Shown: in pieces, positions 1 through 5,155 of the stretch
Layout of the letters: each line of letters starts with the position of its first letter
How positions within the stretch are numbered: position 1 is the stretch's first letter
Source of the DNA: Candidatus Poribacteria bacterium
Lineage (GTDB): Bacteria > Poribacteria > WGA-4E > PCPOR2b
Assembly (NCBI GenBank): GCA_027296925.1
Contig: JAPUIP010000447.1
Coordinates: 1-5,155 of the forward strand
DNA length: 5,155 nt
Direction of reading: 5' to 3'
Notes under the pieces: generated by a model
Databases searched by the model: none
What the model saw: the letters and a program-made list of their open reading frames with translations, nothing else
Told to the model about the DNA's origin: nothing
Position numbers and translations under genes: made by a program

Positions 1-1
1 G

Positions 2-910
2 GTCGTTGCCGCCGTGGATCCAGACCCCGAGCGTCGATTGAAATTTGATGAGACTTACAACATCATGGGCCTCTACGAGAACTATCGTGAGTTGCTCGAC
101 CAGGAAGCGTTAGACATTATTAGTATCTGCACCTGGCCTCCGCTGCATTGCGAGCTCACAGTTGCCGCCGCAGAAAGCGGTGTCAAAGCGATCCTTTGCG
201 AAAAACCGATGGCTCTCAATTTAGGGGAAGCCGATCGGATGTTGGAGGCGTGCGAAAAAACAGGAACCAAGCTTGTCATCGGACACCAGCATCGTTTTGA
301 TTCGCAATCGGTGAACGTCATCGATCTCATTAAAGGTAGCGCTATCGGCGACTTGCAGTGGATCTTCGGCTACTGTAACAGCAAAGATCTCCTCTCGAAT
401 GGCACACATGTTGTTGACCTGATTCGATATTTTGTCAATGATTCGCCGGTCAAGTGGGTGATGGGACAGATCGATCGCCCGTCGGACAGGGTTGACTTTG
501 AACATCATGTCGAGCATAACGCCATCGGGCACTGGCGGTTTGAAAACGGTGTCCACGCCATGATTGCGCAAGGGGAGCTTGCACCAAGCGGCTATGCGTT
601 TCAACTTTGCGGAACGGCGGGGCTCATCAGTGTCAACGCTCCCCAAGGCTACCGGCTACAAGTCATTACCAAAAATGGCGAACTGGATATTCCCCTTGAG
701 GAAGTGAATCCCTATCAGGCGGAGATTGAAGAACTGATCGCATGGATTGACGATGGTGCACCTCACCGGGCGCGCGGGGAAAGTGGACGTGCGACAATGG
801 AAATTCTGATGGCTATCATGGAATCTTCACGCCTGCACCAAACAGTCTATTTGCCACTCAAAACGGCAGAGTCGCCGCTGGAGCTGATGATTCAGGCGGG
901 ACAGATTTGA
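2..910 (+). CDS. Gfo/Idh/MocA-family NAD(P)-dependent oxidoreductase, 5' partial
   Basis: This is the C-terminal 302 residues of a cytoplasmic sugar- or polyol-type dehydrogenase. The frame is open to the window edge, and its first residues (VVAAVDPDPERR) are the second beta strand of a Rossmann fold, ending in the Asp that usually contacts the nucleotide ribose. The GTG at 14 is therefore internal, and about 30 residues with the glycine-rich loop lie upstream. Numbered from the codon at base 2, visible family motifs are the EKP signature (E67-K68-P69, with the conserved catalytic Lys), GHQHRF just after the nucleotide-binding domain, and NGTHVVDL with the likely catalytic His136. The residue four before that His, usually Asp in inositol dehydrogenase-like members, is Ser132 here. 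The rest is the alpha/beta substrate domain. Substrate cannot be told from sequence. No terminator is visible after the stop. Family assignment is firm; the specific reaction is unknown. Confidence 0.93.
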   Translation, partial: VVAAVDPDPERRLKFDETYNIMGLYENYRELLDQEALDIISICTWPPLHCELTVAAAESGVKAILCEKPMALNLGEADRMLEACEKTGTKLVIGHQHRFDSQSVNVIDLIKGSAIGDLQWIFGYCNSKDLLSNGTHVVDLIRYFVNDSPVKWVMGQIDRPSDRVDFEHHVEHNAIGHWRFENGVHAMIAQGELAPSGYAFQLCGTAGLISVNAPQGYRLQVITKNGELDIPLEEVNPYQAEIEELIAWIDDGAPHRARGESGRATMEILMAIMESSRLHQTVYLPLKTAESPLELMIQAGQI

Positions 911-973
911 TGCGTAAAACGGTATGAGGAATTAGAAATCAGTAAATATCTAAGGAATCGGTACCAAATAGCT

Positions 974-1390
974 TTGTCATCACTTCGGCAAGCTCCCCTC
1001 GAAGCACCACAGGCACCCTCTCAGCCGAGGGCAGGCTTCCTTCCAGTCGCTTACCTTGAAGCTCGGCACAGGCGGGACAGGCAGAATCAGCAGGAAACGC
1101 TGGAGGAGATCTTCACGCGACATCGTGTCGAAGCTTTGCCAGAACAGTGGAAAGTGCATGATGTTCAGGTGAATGCGAATTCCCATAAGAGCTACTCGGA
1201 AATTGTCGTCAAGGCTGAGGAACGGATCGGTTTTCTCTATTTTTTCAGTGGCATTCTGGCGTCACTCGGACTGAACATTGAAATGTGCAAATGCGCCGGA
1301 TTGGGTGGTCAAATCACGAACCGTTTCTACGTGACACCGATTGTGTCTCCTGAATCCGTCCGCCGACAAATTGTGGAAAGACTGAAGTGA
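974..1390 (+). CDS. Short ACT-domain protein or remnant of a GlnD-like protein
   Basis: A 138-codon frame beginning at TTG. Residues about 70-138 resemble the C-terminal ACT domain of GlnD-type uridylyltransferases: a beta strand (YSEIVVKA), the ERIGFLYFFSGILASLGLNI segment corresponding to the family's DRPGLLY..A..L..LGLNI, then ITNRFYVTP corresponding to DVFYVTD. ACT domains bind amino acids, so a sensing role would be the default guess. Residues 1-40 are rich in Pro, Ala, Gln and Arg and match nothing I recognise. No catalytic nucleotidyltransferase or HD domain precedes it, although the frame stays open back to the stop of the upstream oxidoreductase. The nearest purine-rich stretch (AAGGA at 952-956) is 17 bases from the TTG, too far to support that start. 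It could be a stand-alone ACT protein or the eroded tail of a larger gene. Domain call moderate; gene status uncertain. Confidence 0.5.
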   Translation: MSSLRQAPLEAPQAPSQPRAGFLPVAYLEARHRRDRQNQQETLEEIFTRHRVEALPEQWKVHDVQVNANSHKSYSEIVVKAEERIGFLYFFSGILASLGLNIEMCKCAGLGGQITNRFYVTPIVSPESVRRQIVERLK

Positions 1391-1484
1391 GGTTCCGGCC
1401 TTGCCGAAAAGTCTGCAAAATGGAAATTGCATCGTGAAGTATTTCTTCAACAAAGGTATTCGTGAACGCCTGCAACCGCCGTTT

Positions 1485-1492
1485 GGAGGTGA
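1485..1492 (+). promoter_or_regulatory. Strong Shine-Dalgarno site fixing the MNT start
   Basis: GGAGGTGA lies five bases before the ATG at 1498, a near-perfect complement of the 16S 3' end at good spacing. It decides the start: the in-frame GTG at 1462, which would add 12 residues, has no comparable site. Confidence 0.85.
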
Positions 1493-1497
1493 TTCAG

Positions 1498-1809
1498 ATG
1501 AGCCATCCGCTTGAACGCGCTATCGAAATCATTGTCAAGGTGGCGGACCCAGATCGGATTATCCTGTTTGGCTCGCAGGCACGGGGAGATGCCAAGCCGG
1601 ACAGCGATTACGATTTGCTTGTTCTGAAAAGTGGCGTCAAATACCGTCGGAAACTCGCACAGAAAATCTATCTGAATCTCCGGAATATTGGTGCCCCCGT
1701 TGATGTCATCGTGGCTGATTCACGAAAATATGAAAGTTTGAAGGATGATCCGTACCTAATTTACAGTGAGGCAGCCAAAGATGGGAGGGTGATATATGAG
1801 AAGTATTGA
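1498..1809 (+). CDS. Minimal nucleotidyltransferase (MNT), MntA-like antitoxin-type protein
   Basis: A 103-residue protein of the polymerase-beta nucleotidyltransferase superfamily, minimal type. The start at 1498 is chosen over the in-frame GTG at 1462 because of the strong ribosome binding site just before it. The core motif is intact: GSQARG at residues 25-30, then S36-D37-Y38-D39 giving the two metal-binding Asp, with a likely third carboxylate at D69 (PVDVIV). Length is typical. Family knowledge: such proteins are encoded beside HEPN proteins, and in the MntA-HepT pair the MNT protein neutralises the HEPN ribonuclease by adding AMP to a Tyr. Here the HEPN gene follows with a 14-base overlap, which supports that pairing. 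The HEPN partner is frameshifted, so the intact antitoxin-type gene may be a leftover. Function in this organism is inferred, not shown. Confidence 0.9.
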   Translation: MSHPLERAIEIIVKVADPDRIILFGSQARGDAKPDSDYDLLVLKSGVKYRRKLAQKIYLNLRNIGAPVDVIVADSRKYESLKDDPYLIYSEAAKDGRVIYEKY

Positions 1810-2208
1810 GCGGGCAGGGGAATGGTTAAAAAGGGCGAAGAGCAATTTGGCCCGTGCAAAAGTGGGGAAGATTTCGCCGGAAATCCTTTACGAAGATCTC
1901 TGTTTTGACGCGCAGCAGGCGGTCGAGAAAGCGTTAAAGTCTCTTTTATAATACTTGGAATTATCTTTGAACGCAGCCACGATATTTCTTATTTCATCGG
2001 ACTTCTTGAAAAAGGTAATGTCCAAATACCAGAGTTTGTGGAGCAATCTCGGCTCTTAACCAACTATGCGGTGCAGACCCGTTATCCCGGCGACTATGAA
2101 CCTTTAGATGAAGAGGATTACCGTGAAGCACTTGAAATTGCAGAAAAGGTCGTGAATTGGGTTGAAGAAGAAATCTCCAAAGGTCCCAAAGAAAAGGGAA
2201 ACGGTTAA
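1796..2208 (+). pseudogene. HEPN-domain protein (MNT partner), frameshifted
   Basis: The ATG at 1796 has GGAGG at 1784-1788 seven bases upstream. The first frame reads 51 residues, including CFDAQQAVEKALKSLL typical of HEPN proteins, then hits TAA at 1949-1951. Reading continues one frame back (-1) from about 1945: ILGIIFERSHDISYFIGLLEKG, then NYAVQTRYPGDYEPL, the C-terminal signature of the family, ending at TAA 2206-2208. Restoring one base between about 1943 and 1951 gives a continuous 137-residue protein of normal HEPN length, so one lost base explains everything. HEPN proteins of MNT pairs are usually ribonuclease toxins or nucleotide-binding helical bundles. The restored sequence has a single His (H62) and no RX4-6H ribonuclease motif, so it may never have been an RNase of that class. 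The local sequence does not form a good -1 slippery site. A sequencing or assembly error remains possible. Confidence 0.82.
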
Positions 2209-3805
2209 ACAGAAAGAAAGTATCAAGAGCCCCATACGACGTTATCAGAGCTGGATACTTGCCGGGATTTCCGGTATTCTGCTCATCCTGAGCTTTCCAA
2301 GCTTCAACCTCTTTCCGATTGCATGGATGGGGCTCATACCGCTCCTCATCGCTCTGAAATCCGTTTCGAGTTCAAAGTCCGCATTCTGGCACGGCTATGT
2401 CGCCGGAGCCATCTTCTTCTTCGGACTGCTTTACTGGATTATCCTGCTCTACCCCTTTGCGAACATATTCCTGACAACGTTTGGCTGTGTTGCTCTGGTC
2501 GCTTACCTTGCGGCTTACGTCGGCGTTTTCTCTGTGCTGCTACATCGATTGCCCTGGCGTTCCGGATTGCCTTTTATCTTCATCGCGCCAACAATCTGGA
2601 CAGGGTTAGAGTGGGTGCGAAGCTGGTTGTTGACAGGCTTTCCATGGGGAAGTATGGGATATACCCAATGGAATAACCTGCCGGCGATTCAGATTGCGTC
2701 CCTCACAGGAGTGCATGGCGTCAGCTTCGTCGTTGTCCTCTTCAATGCAACAATCGCGGAGGCACTCCGTACCTACCCCGATTGGAAACGCTCGCGTCAT
2801 CAGGCATCGCCACTCCGCTTCGTGATGATCGACAAACGCGCCGCGACCATAATACCCATCGCCATTGTTATCGCTTGTTTTATTTACGGCCTGATTTCCC
2901 TGTCCAGGCCCGTAGAGACAACTTCAGAAACTCAGATGGCGCTTGTGCCTGGCAACATACAGCAGCTCGACAAGTGGAATCGCGAAAACCTACCTGCAAT
3001 CTTCAAACAATACATAGATCTAATCGAGAAGGCAGATGCGGCCCAGCCGGATCTCATCGTTTTGCCCGAAACGGCGATCCCCGGAGCTATCTTTTCCGGT
3101 GGGCCAAATGACTATCGCCGAAAGCTGGAGCAGATGTTGCATGATCGGCAGATATACCTGCTCACGGGAGTTCCTCACTTTACACCCGAACTGAAAATAT
3201 ATAATCGCGTTTTCCTGCTGTCCCCGTCCGGCGATCAACTTGGCAGTTATTCAAAGACGCACCTTGTCCCTTTCGGGGAATATGTTCCGATCAGTCGGCA
3301 TCTACCCAATCTCATCCAACTGCCTTCCGGATATGAAGCCGGAAAGTCCATTGATCTCTTTCCCGTTCCATCCGTGGAGGGCGCGCAAATGGGTATTGTG
3401 ATCTGCTTTGAATCCATATTTCCGAATCTCTTCCGCAAATTTGTTCTGAAGGGCGCAAACGTGATGGGGATTCTCACCAACGATGCCTGGTATGAGGGAA
3501 CGGCAGCACCGGAACAGCACTTCGCCATCGCCCCCCTGCGTGCTATCGAGAACCGCGTGGCTGTTTTTCGTTGCGCTAACGGCGGCATATCGTGTATAAT
3601 TGACCCATTTGGTAGAGTCACAAAGGAACGGATTCAACCCAATGATACTCAGGGATTCTTAATCGGGGACGTGCCCTTAATCGACCAGAAAAAAACGGTC
3701 TATACCCGCTATGGGGATTGGTTCCCGATTCTCTGTTTTCTGGTGAGTGTCATCCTCGTCCTGTACCATCATCTGTCCAATCGACGCGTTGAAGAATCAA
3801 AGTAG
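2162..3805 (+). CDS. lnt: Apolipoprotein N-acyltransferase
   Basis: Lnt is an inner-membrane enzyme that moves an acyl chain from a phospholipid to the N-terminal Cys of apolipoproteins, the last step of lipoprotein maturation. The 547-residue product has a Lys-rich N-terminus (1-28), several hydrophobic segments (about 31-66, 80-128, 137-151, 180-200, 228-246), a nitrilase-like periplasmic domain (about 255-505), and a final membrane helix (520-537). The catalytic triad is visible as E303 in LPETAIP, K365 in SYSKTHLVPFGEYVP and C415 in ICFES. E373 and E417 match the E. coli accessory residues E343 and E389 by spacing. The TTG start at 2162 is the only ATG, GTG or TTG before the first membrane helix; the next Met is residue 56, inside the membrane region. 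This start lies within the HEPN gene (47-base overlap), with only a weak AAGG upstream. prfB follows 15 bases after the stop. Confidence 0.95.
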   Translation: MKKKSPKVPKKRETVKQKESIKSPIRRYQSWILAGISGILLILSFPSFNLFPIAWMGLIPLLIALKSVSSSKSAFWHGYVAGAIFFFGLLYWIILLYPFANIFLTTFGCVALVAYLAAYVGVFSVLLHRLPWRSGLPFIFIAPTIWTGLEWVRSWLLTGFPWGSMGYTQWNNLPAIQIASLTGVHGVSFVVVLFNATIAEALRTYPDWKRSRHQASPLRFVMIDKRAATIIPIAIVIACFIYGLISLSRPVETTSETQMALVPGNIQQLDKWNRENLPAIFKQYIDLIEKADAAQPDLIVLPETAIPGAIFSGGPNDYRRKLEQMLHDRQIYLLTGVPHFTPELKIYNRVFLLSPSGDQLGSYSKTHLVPFGEYVPISRHLPNLIQLPSGYEAGKSIDLFPVPSVEGAQMGIVICFESIFPNLFRKFVLKGANVMGILTNDAWYEGTAAPEQHFAIAPLRAIENRVAVFRCANGGISCIIDPFGRVTKERIQPNDTQGFLIGDVPLIDQKKTVYTRYGDWFPILCFLVSVILVLYHHLSNRRVEESK

Positions 3806-3806
3806 G

Positions 3807-3815
3807 AAAGGAGAT
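3807..3815 (+). promoter_or_regulatory. Shine-Dalgarno site of prfB at the true (leader) start
   Basis: AAAGGAGAT lies just after the lnt stop, with AAGGAG (3808-3813) seven bases before the ATG at 3821. It shows that translation of release factor 2 begins at 3821 in the leader frame, not at the TTG at 3870 in the downstream frame. Confidence 0.88.
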
Positions 3816-3820
3816 AGAAG

Positions 3821-4931
3821 ATGCTTGCGGATTTGAAACCCAAAATTGAAGAAATGATCTCTCGACTCCTTGAATGTAAGGAGCATCTTTGACCTAACAA
3901 GCAAACAAGAGGAACTGGAGAAACTTCAAGAAGAGGCATCAGCGCCCGACTTCTGGAATGACTCTCAGCACGCACAGCAAGTCACGCAGCAGATTGCATT
4001 TTTACGAGAAGAAACAGGGCAATATCAAAAACTTCACGCACAACTTGAAGACCTCCACCTGCTGATTGAACTCGCGATTGAAGAGAACGATGAGACTGTC
4101 GGTGAGGAAATTAGCGCTGACCTGAGCACAGTTTCAACGCAGATTGAAGAGATTGAGTTCAAACTGATGTTCGACGGCGAGCACGATTACAACAACGCAA
4201 TCTTGAGTATTCACCCCGGCGCCGGCGGTACCGAATCTCAGGATTGGGTGGCCATGCTTTTGCGGATGTATCTCCGCTGGTGCGAAGGGCGGAGTTATCG
4301 AACGGAAACCATCGAACTCACGCCGGGCGATGAAGCGGGCATCAAGAGTGCGATAGTCTTAGTCACGGGAGAATACGCCTACGGCTACCTTCGCGCAGAA
4401 GCCGGAATTCACCGGCTCGTTCGCCTCTCTCCATTCGATTTTAACAACCGCCGCCATACCTCTTTTGCTGCGGTGACGGTTTCTCCTGAAATTAGTGATA
4501 CCGCCGATGTTGAAATTGACCCCGCCGACCTGCGCGTTGATTTCTATCGATCGGGTGGCGCCGGTGGTCAGCACGTCAACCGTACCGATTCAGCGGTTCG
4601 GCTTACTCATCTCCCCACCGGAATTGTCGCCCAATGCCAGAATGAACGGTCACAACATAAGAACCGTGAAATTGCGATGAAGGTTTTGCGTTCTCGGGTC
4701 TACGAACATTATCAGGCGGAACTCAATGAAGAAATCGCGAAGTTACAGGGTGCCAGAGCGGATATCAACTTCGGTAGCCAGATTCGATCTTACGTATTCC
4801 ACCCTTACCGCCTTGTGAAGGATTTACGCACCGGTGTTGAGACTGGAAACGTTGATGCCGTTATGGACGGAAAGCTGGATGCATTTATAGAAAGTTACTT
4901 GAAGCAGAAGCAAGGTGCAGCGCGTGATTGA
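3821..4931 (+). CDS. prfB: Peptide chain release factor 2 (with +1 programmed frameshift)
   Basis: RF2 recognises UGA and UAA in the ribosomal A site and triggers hydrolysis of peptidyl-tRNA. The gene begins at ATG 3821 and reads 23 codons to CTT (3887-3889), where a UGA (3890-3892) blocks the frame. A +1 shift lets GAC at 3891 be read, and the frame continues to TGA at 4929-4931, giving 369 residues against 365 in E. coli. In the full product, the stop-recognition tripeptide SPF is at residues 203-205 and the catalytic GGQ at 248-250 (SGGAGGQHVNRTDSAVR), both two places from their E. coli positions. The N-terminal helical domain contains the usual PDFWND. The SPF tripeptide distinguishes it from RF1, which has PxT. 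It is probably cotranscribed with lnt and is followed by a hairpin terminator that overlaps its last codons. Starting it at 3870 would lose the true N-terminus. Confidence 0.97.
3878..3893 (+). promoter_or_regulatory. prfB +1 programmed frameshift site with internal Shine-Dalgarno
   Basis: The stretch holds AAGGAG (3878-3883), a 3-base spacer CAT, the slippery CTT (3887-3889), the in-frame UGA (3890-3892) and a following C (3893). This matches the E. coli prfB arrangement (AGGGGG, three bases, CUU UGA C) in every element and spacing. When RF2 is scarce, the ribosome stalls at the poorly terminated UGAC, the upstream Shine-Dalgarno pairs with 16S rRNA, and peptidyl-tRNA-Leu slips from CUU to UUU. 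RF2 thus autoregulates its own synthesis. Confidence 0.96.
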
Positions 4932-4964
4932 TGAACGCGGTTACGTTTCACGCGCTGTTTTTTT
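4918..4964 (+). terminator. Intrinsic terminator of prfB
   Basis: CAGCGCGTGA (4918-4927) and TCACGCGCTG (4948-4957) form a perfect, GC-rich 10-bp stem, followed at once by seven T (4958-4964). The 20-base loop can add a 4-bp inner stem (AACG 4934-4937 with CGTT 4944-4947). The 5' arm lies in the last codons and just before the stop of prfB, so the translating ribosome and the hairpin compete for the same bases. Confidence 0.88.
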
Positions 4965-4966
4965 GG

Positions 4967-4995
4967 TTGCCTAAAGGGTTGAGACGTGCTATACT
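4967..4995 (+). promoter_or_regulatory. Sigma-70-type extended -10 promoter of lysS
   Basis: TTGCCT (4967-4972) is a 4/6 match to the -35 consensus. After a 17-base spacer comes TATACT (4990-4995), a 5/6 match to the -10, preceded by TG at 4987-4988 as in extended -10 promoters. Transcription would begin near 5002, leaving a leader of about 28 bases before lysS. The position directly after the prfB terminator supports it. Confidence 0.75.
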
Positions 4996-5014
4996 AAGCC
5001 AATAATTCGAATCT

Positions 5015-5021
5015 GGAAGGA
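5015..5021 (+). promoter_or_regulatory. Shine-Dalgarno site deciding the lysS start
   Basis: GGAAGGA ends eight bases before the TTG at 5030, a good spacing. The in-frame GTG at 5024 is only two bases away, too close for efficient initiation, so the TTG is preferred. Confidence 0.7.
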
Positions 5022-5029
5022 ATGTGCAA

Positions 5030-5155
5030 TTGGAAGACTCGAGCGATCTGCTACCTCAACGTCGAGAAAAGCTGGAAGAGATTCGTCAACTCGGCGTCAA
5101 TCCATATCCCTACAATTACTCGCCCACCCACACCACACTGGAAATCCACCAACAA
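5030..5155 (+). CDS. lysS: Lysyl-tRNA synthetase, class II, 3' partial
   Basis: The first 42 codons of a class II lysyl-tRNA synthetase, which charges tRNA-Lys with lysine in the cytoplasm. The window ends before the OB-fold anticodon-binding domain and the catalytic domain. Recognition rests on the N-terminal segment LLPQRREKLEEIRQLGVNPY followed by PYNYSPTHT, which matches the usual start of bacterial LysRS (R..KL..LR..G..PYP......H). The preceding gene is prfB, and prfB-lysS adjacency is also found in E. coli, which supports the call. The start is TTG at 5030, chosen by the spacing of GGAAGGA; GTG at 5024 would add two residues. It has its own promoter (4967-4995) behind the prfB terminator. 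No T-box or other leader structure fits in the short leader. Too short to check catalytic motifs. Confidence 0.86.
   Translation, partial: MEDSSDLLPQRREKLEEIRQLGVNPYPYNYSPTHTTLEIHQQ

Noticed and set aside
82..646. Long open frames on the minus strand opposite the oxidoreductase gene, and similar ones opposite lnt and prfB.
   Set aside because: They mirror strongly conserved plus-strand genes, have no recognisable domains and no supporting ribosome sites.
910..927. ATG overlapping the oxidoreductase stop (TGATG), considered as the start of a coupled downstream gene.
   Set aside because: The frame closes after five codons.
915..1110. A minus-strand frame of about 58 codons (CPACAELQG near its start, GELAEVMTKLFGTDSLDIY at its end) opposite the start of the ACT-domain frame.
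   Set aside because: It has no good start codon or ribosome binding site and lies opposite a better plus-strand frame. Its protein-like look is not enough to call a gene, though it adds to doubt about the N-terminal part of the 974-1390 frame.
1392..1408. Imperfect inverted repeat TTCCGGC/GCCGAA after the ACT-domain frame, considered as a terminator.
   Set aside because: The stem is short and bulged and no T-run follows.
1943..1954. Programmed -1 frameshifting in the HEPN gene at T CTT TTA TAA.
   Set aside because: The heptamer does not allow the P-site tRNA to re-pair after slipping, and no strong downstream hairpin is evident. A lost base is simpler.
2630..2658. A perfect TTGACA with TATGGG 17 bases downstream, resembling a sigma-70 promoter inside lnt.
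   Set aside because: The -10 half is weak, it lies deep in a conserved coding region, and no gene begins just downstream on this strand.
4979..4995. TTGAGA as the -35 element of the lysS promoter.
   Set aside because: It is only five bases from TATACT, far too close. TTGCCT at 4967 gives the correct 17-base spacer.

Overview
The window carries one strand of tightly packed bacterial genes, all on +, with no gene-free stretch longer than about 110 bases. The organism is probably a Gram-negative (diderm) bacterium, because it encodes apolipoprotein N-acyltransferase (Lnt), the last enzyme of three-step lipoprotein maturation. Base composition is near 50% GC and TTG starts are used repeatedly. 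The mix of a Gfo/Idh/MocA dehydrogenase, a minimal nucleotidyltransferase/HEPN pair and lnt-prfB-lysS resembles uncultured lineages such as Candidatus Poribacteria. That placement is an impression only; the sequence alone does not prove it.

Layout, left to right. (1) 2-910: a Gfo/Idh/MocA-family NAD(P)-dependent oxidoreductase, cut off at its N-terminus by the window edge. (2) 974-1390: a short reading frame whose second half looks like the C-terminal ACT domain of a GlnD-type protein. Its start is poorly supported and it may be a remnant. (3) 1498-1809 and 1796-2208: a minimal nucleotidyltransferase (MNT) gene overlapping a HEPN gene. Together they are a two-gene toxin-antitoxin-type module, but the HEPN gene is broken by a single-base frameshift near 1943-1951. 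(4) 2162-3805: lnt, starting at a TTG inside the 3' end of the HEPN gene. (5) 3821-4931: prfB (release factor 2), expressed through the classical +1 programmed frameshift at CTT TGA C (3887-3893). A perfect 10-bp hairpin plus seven T closes it at 4918-4964. (6) 5030-5155: the first 42 codons of lysS (lysyl-tRNA synthetase), preceded by a clear extended -10 promoter (4967-4995).

How the parts fit: lnt and prfB are 15 bases apart and are probably cotranscribed. prfB-lysS is the gene order known from E. coli, but here an intrinsic terminator and a new promoter separate the two, so lysS can be expressed independently. The MNT/HEPN module sits directly against lnt and even contains its start codon, so lnt translation may have become coupled to the module. 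I found no rRNA, tRNA, CRISPR array, insertion sequence or convincing novel multi-gene system. The observations most worth checking are the prfB recoding site, the decayed HEPN partner with an intact MNT gene, and the HEPN/lnt overlap.
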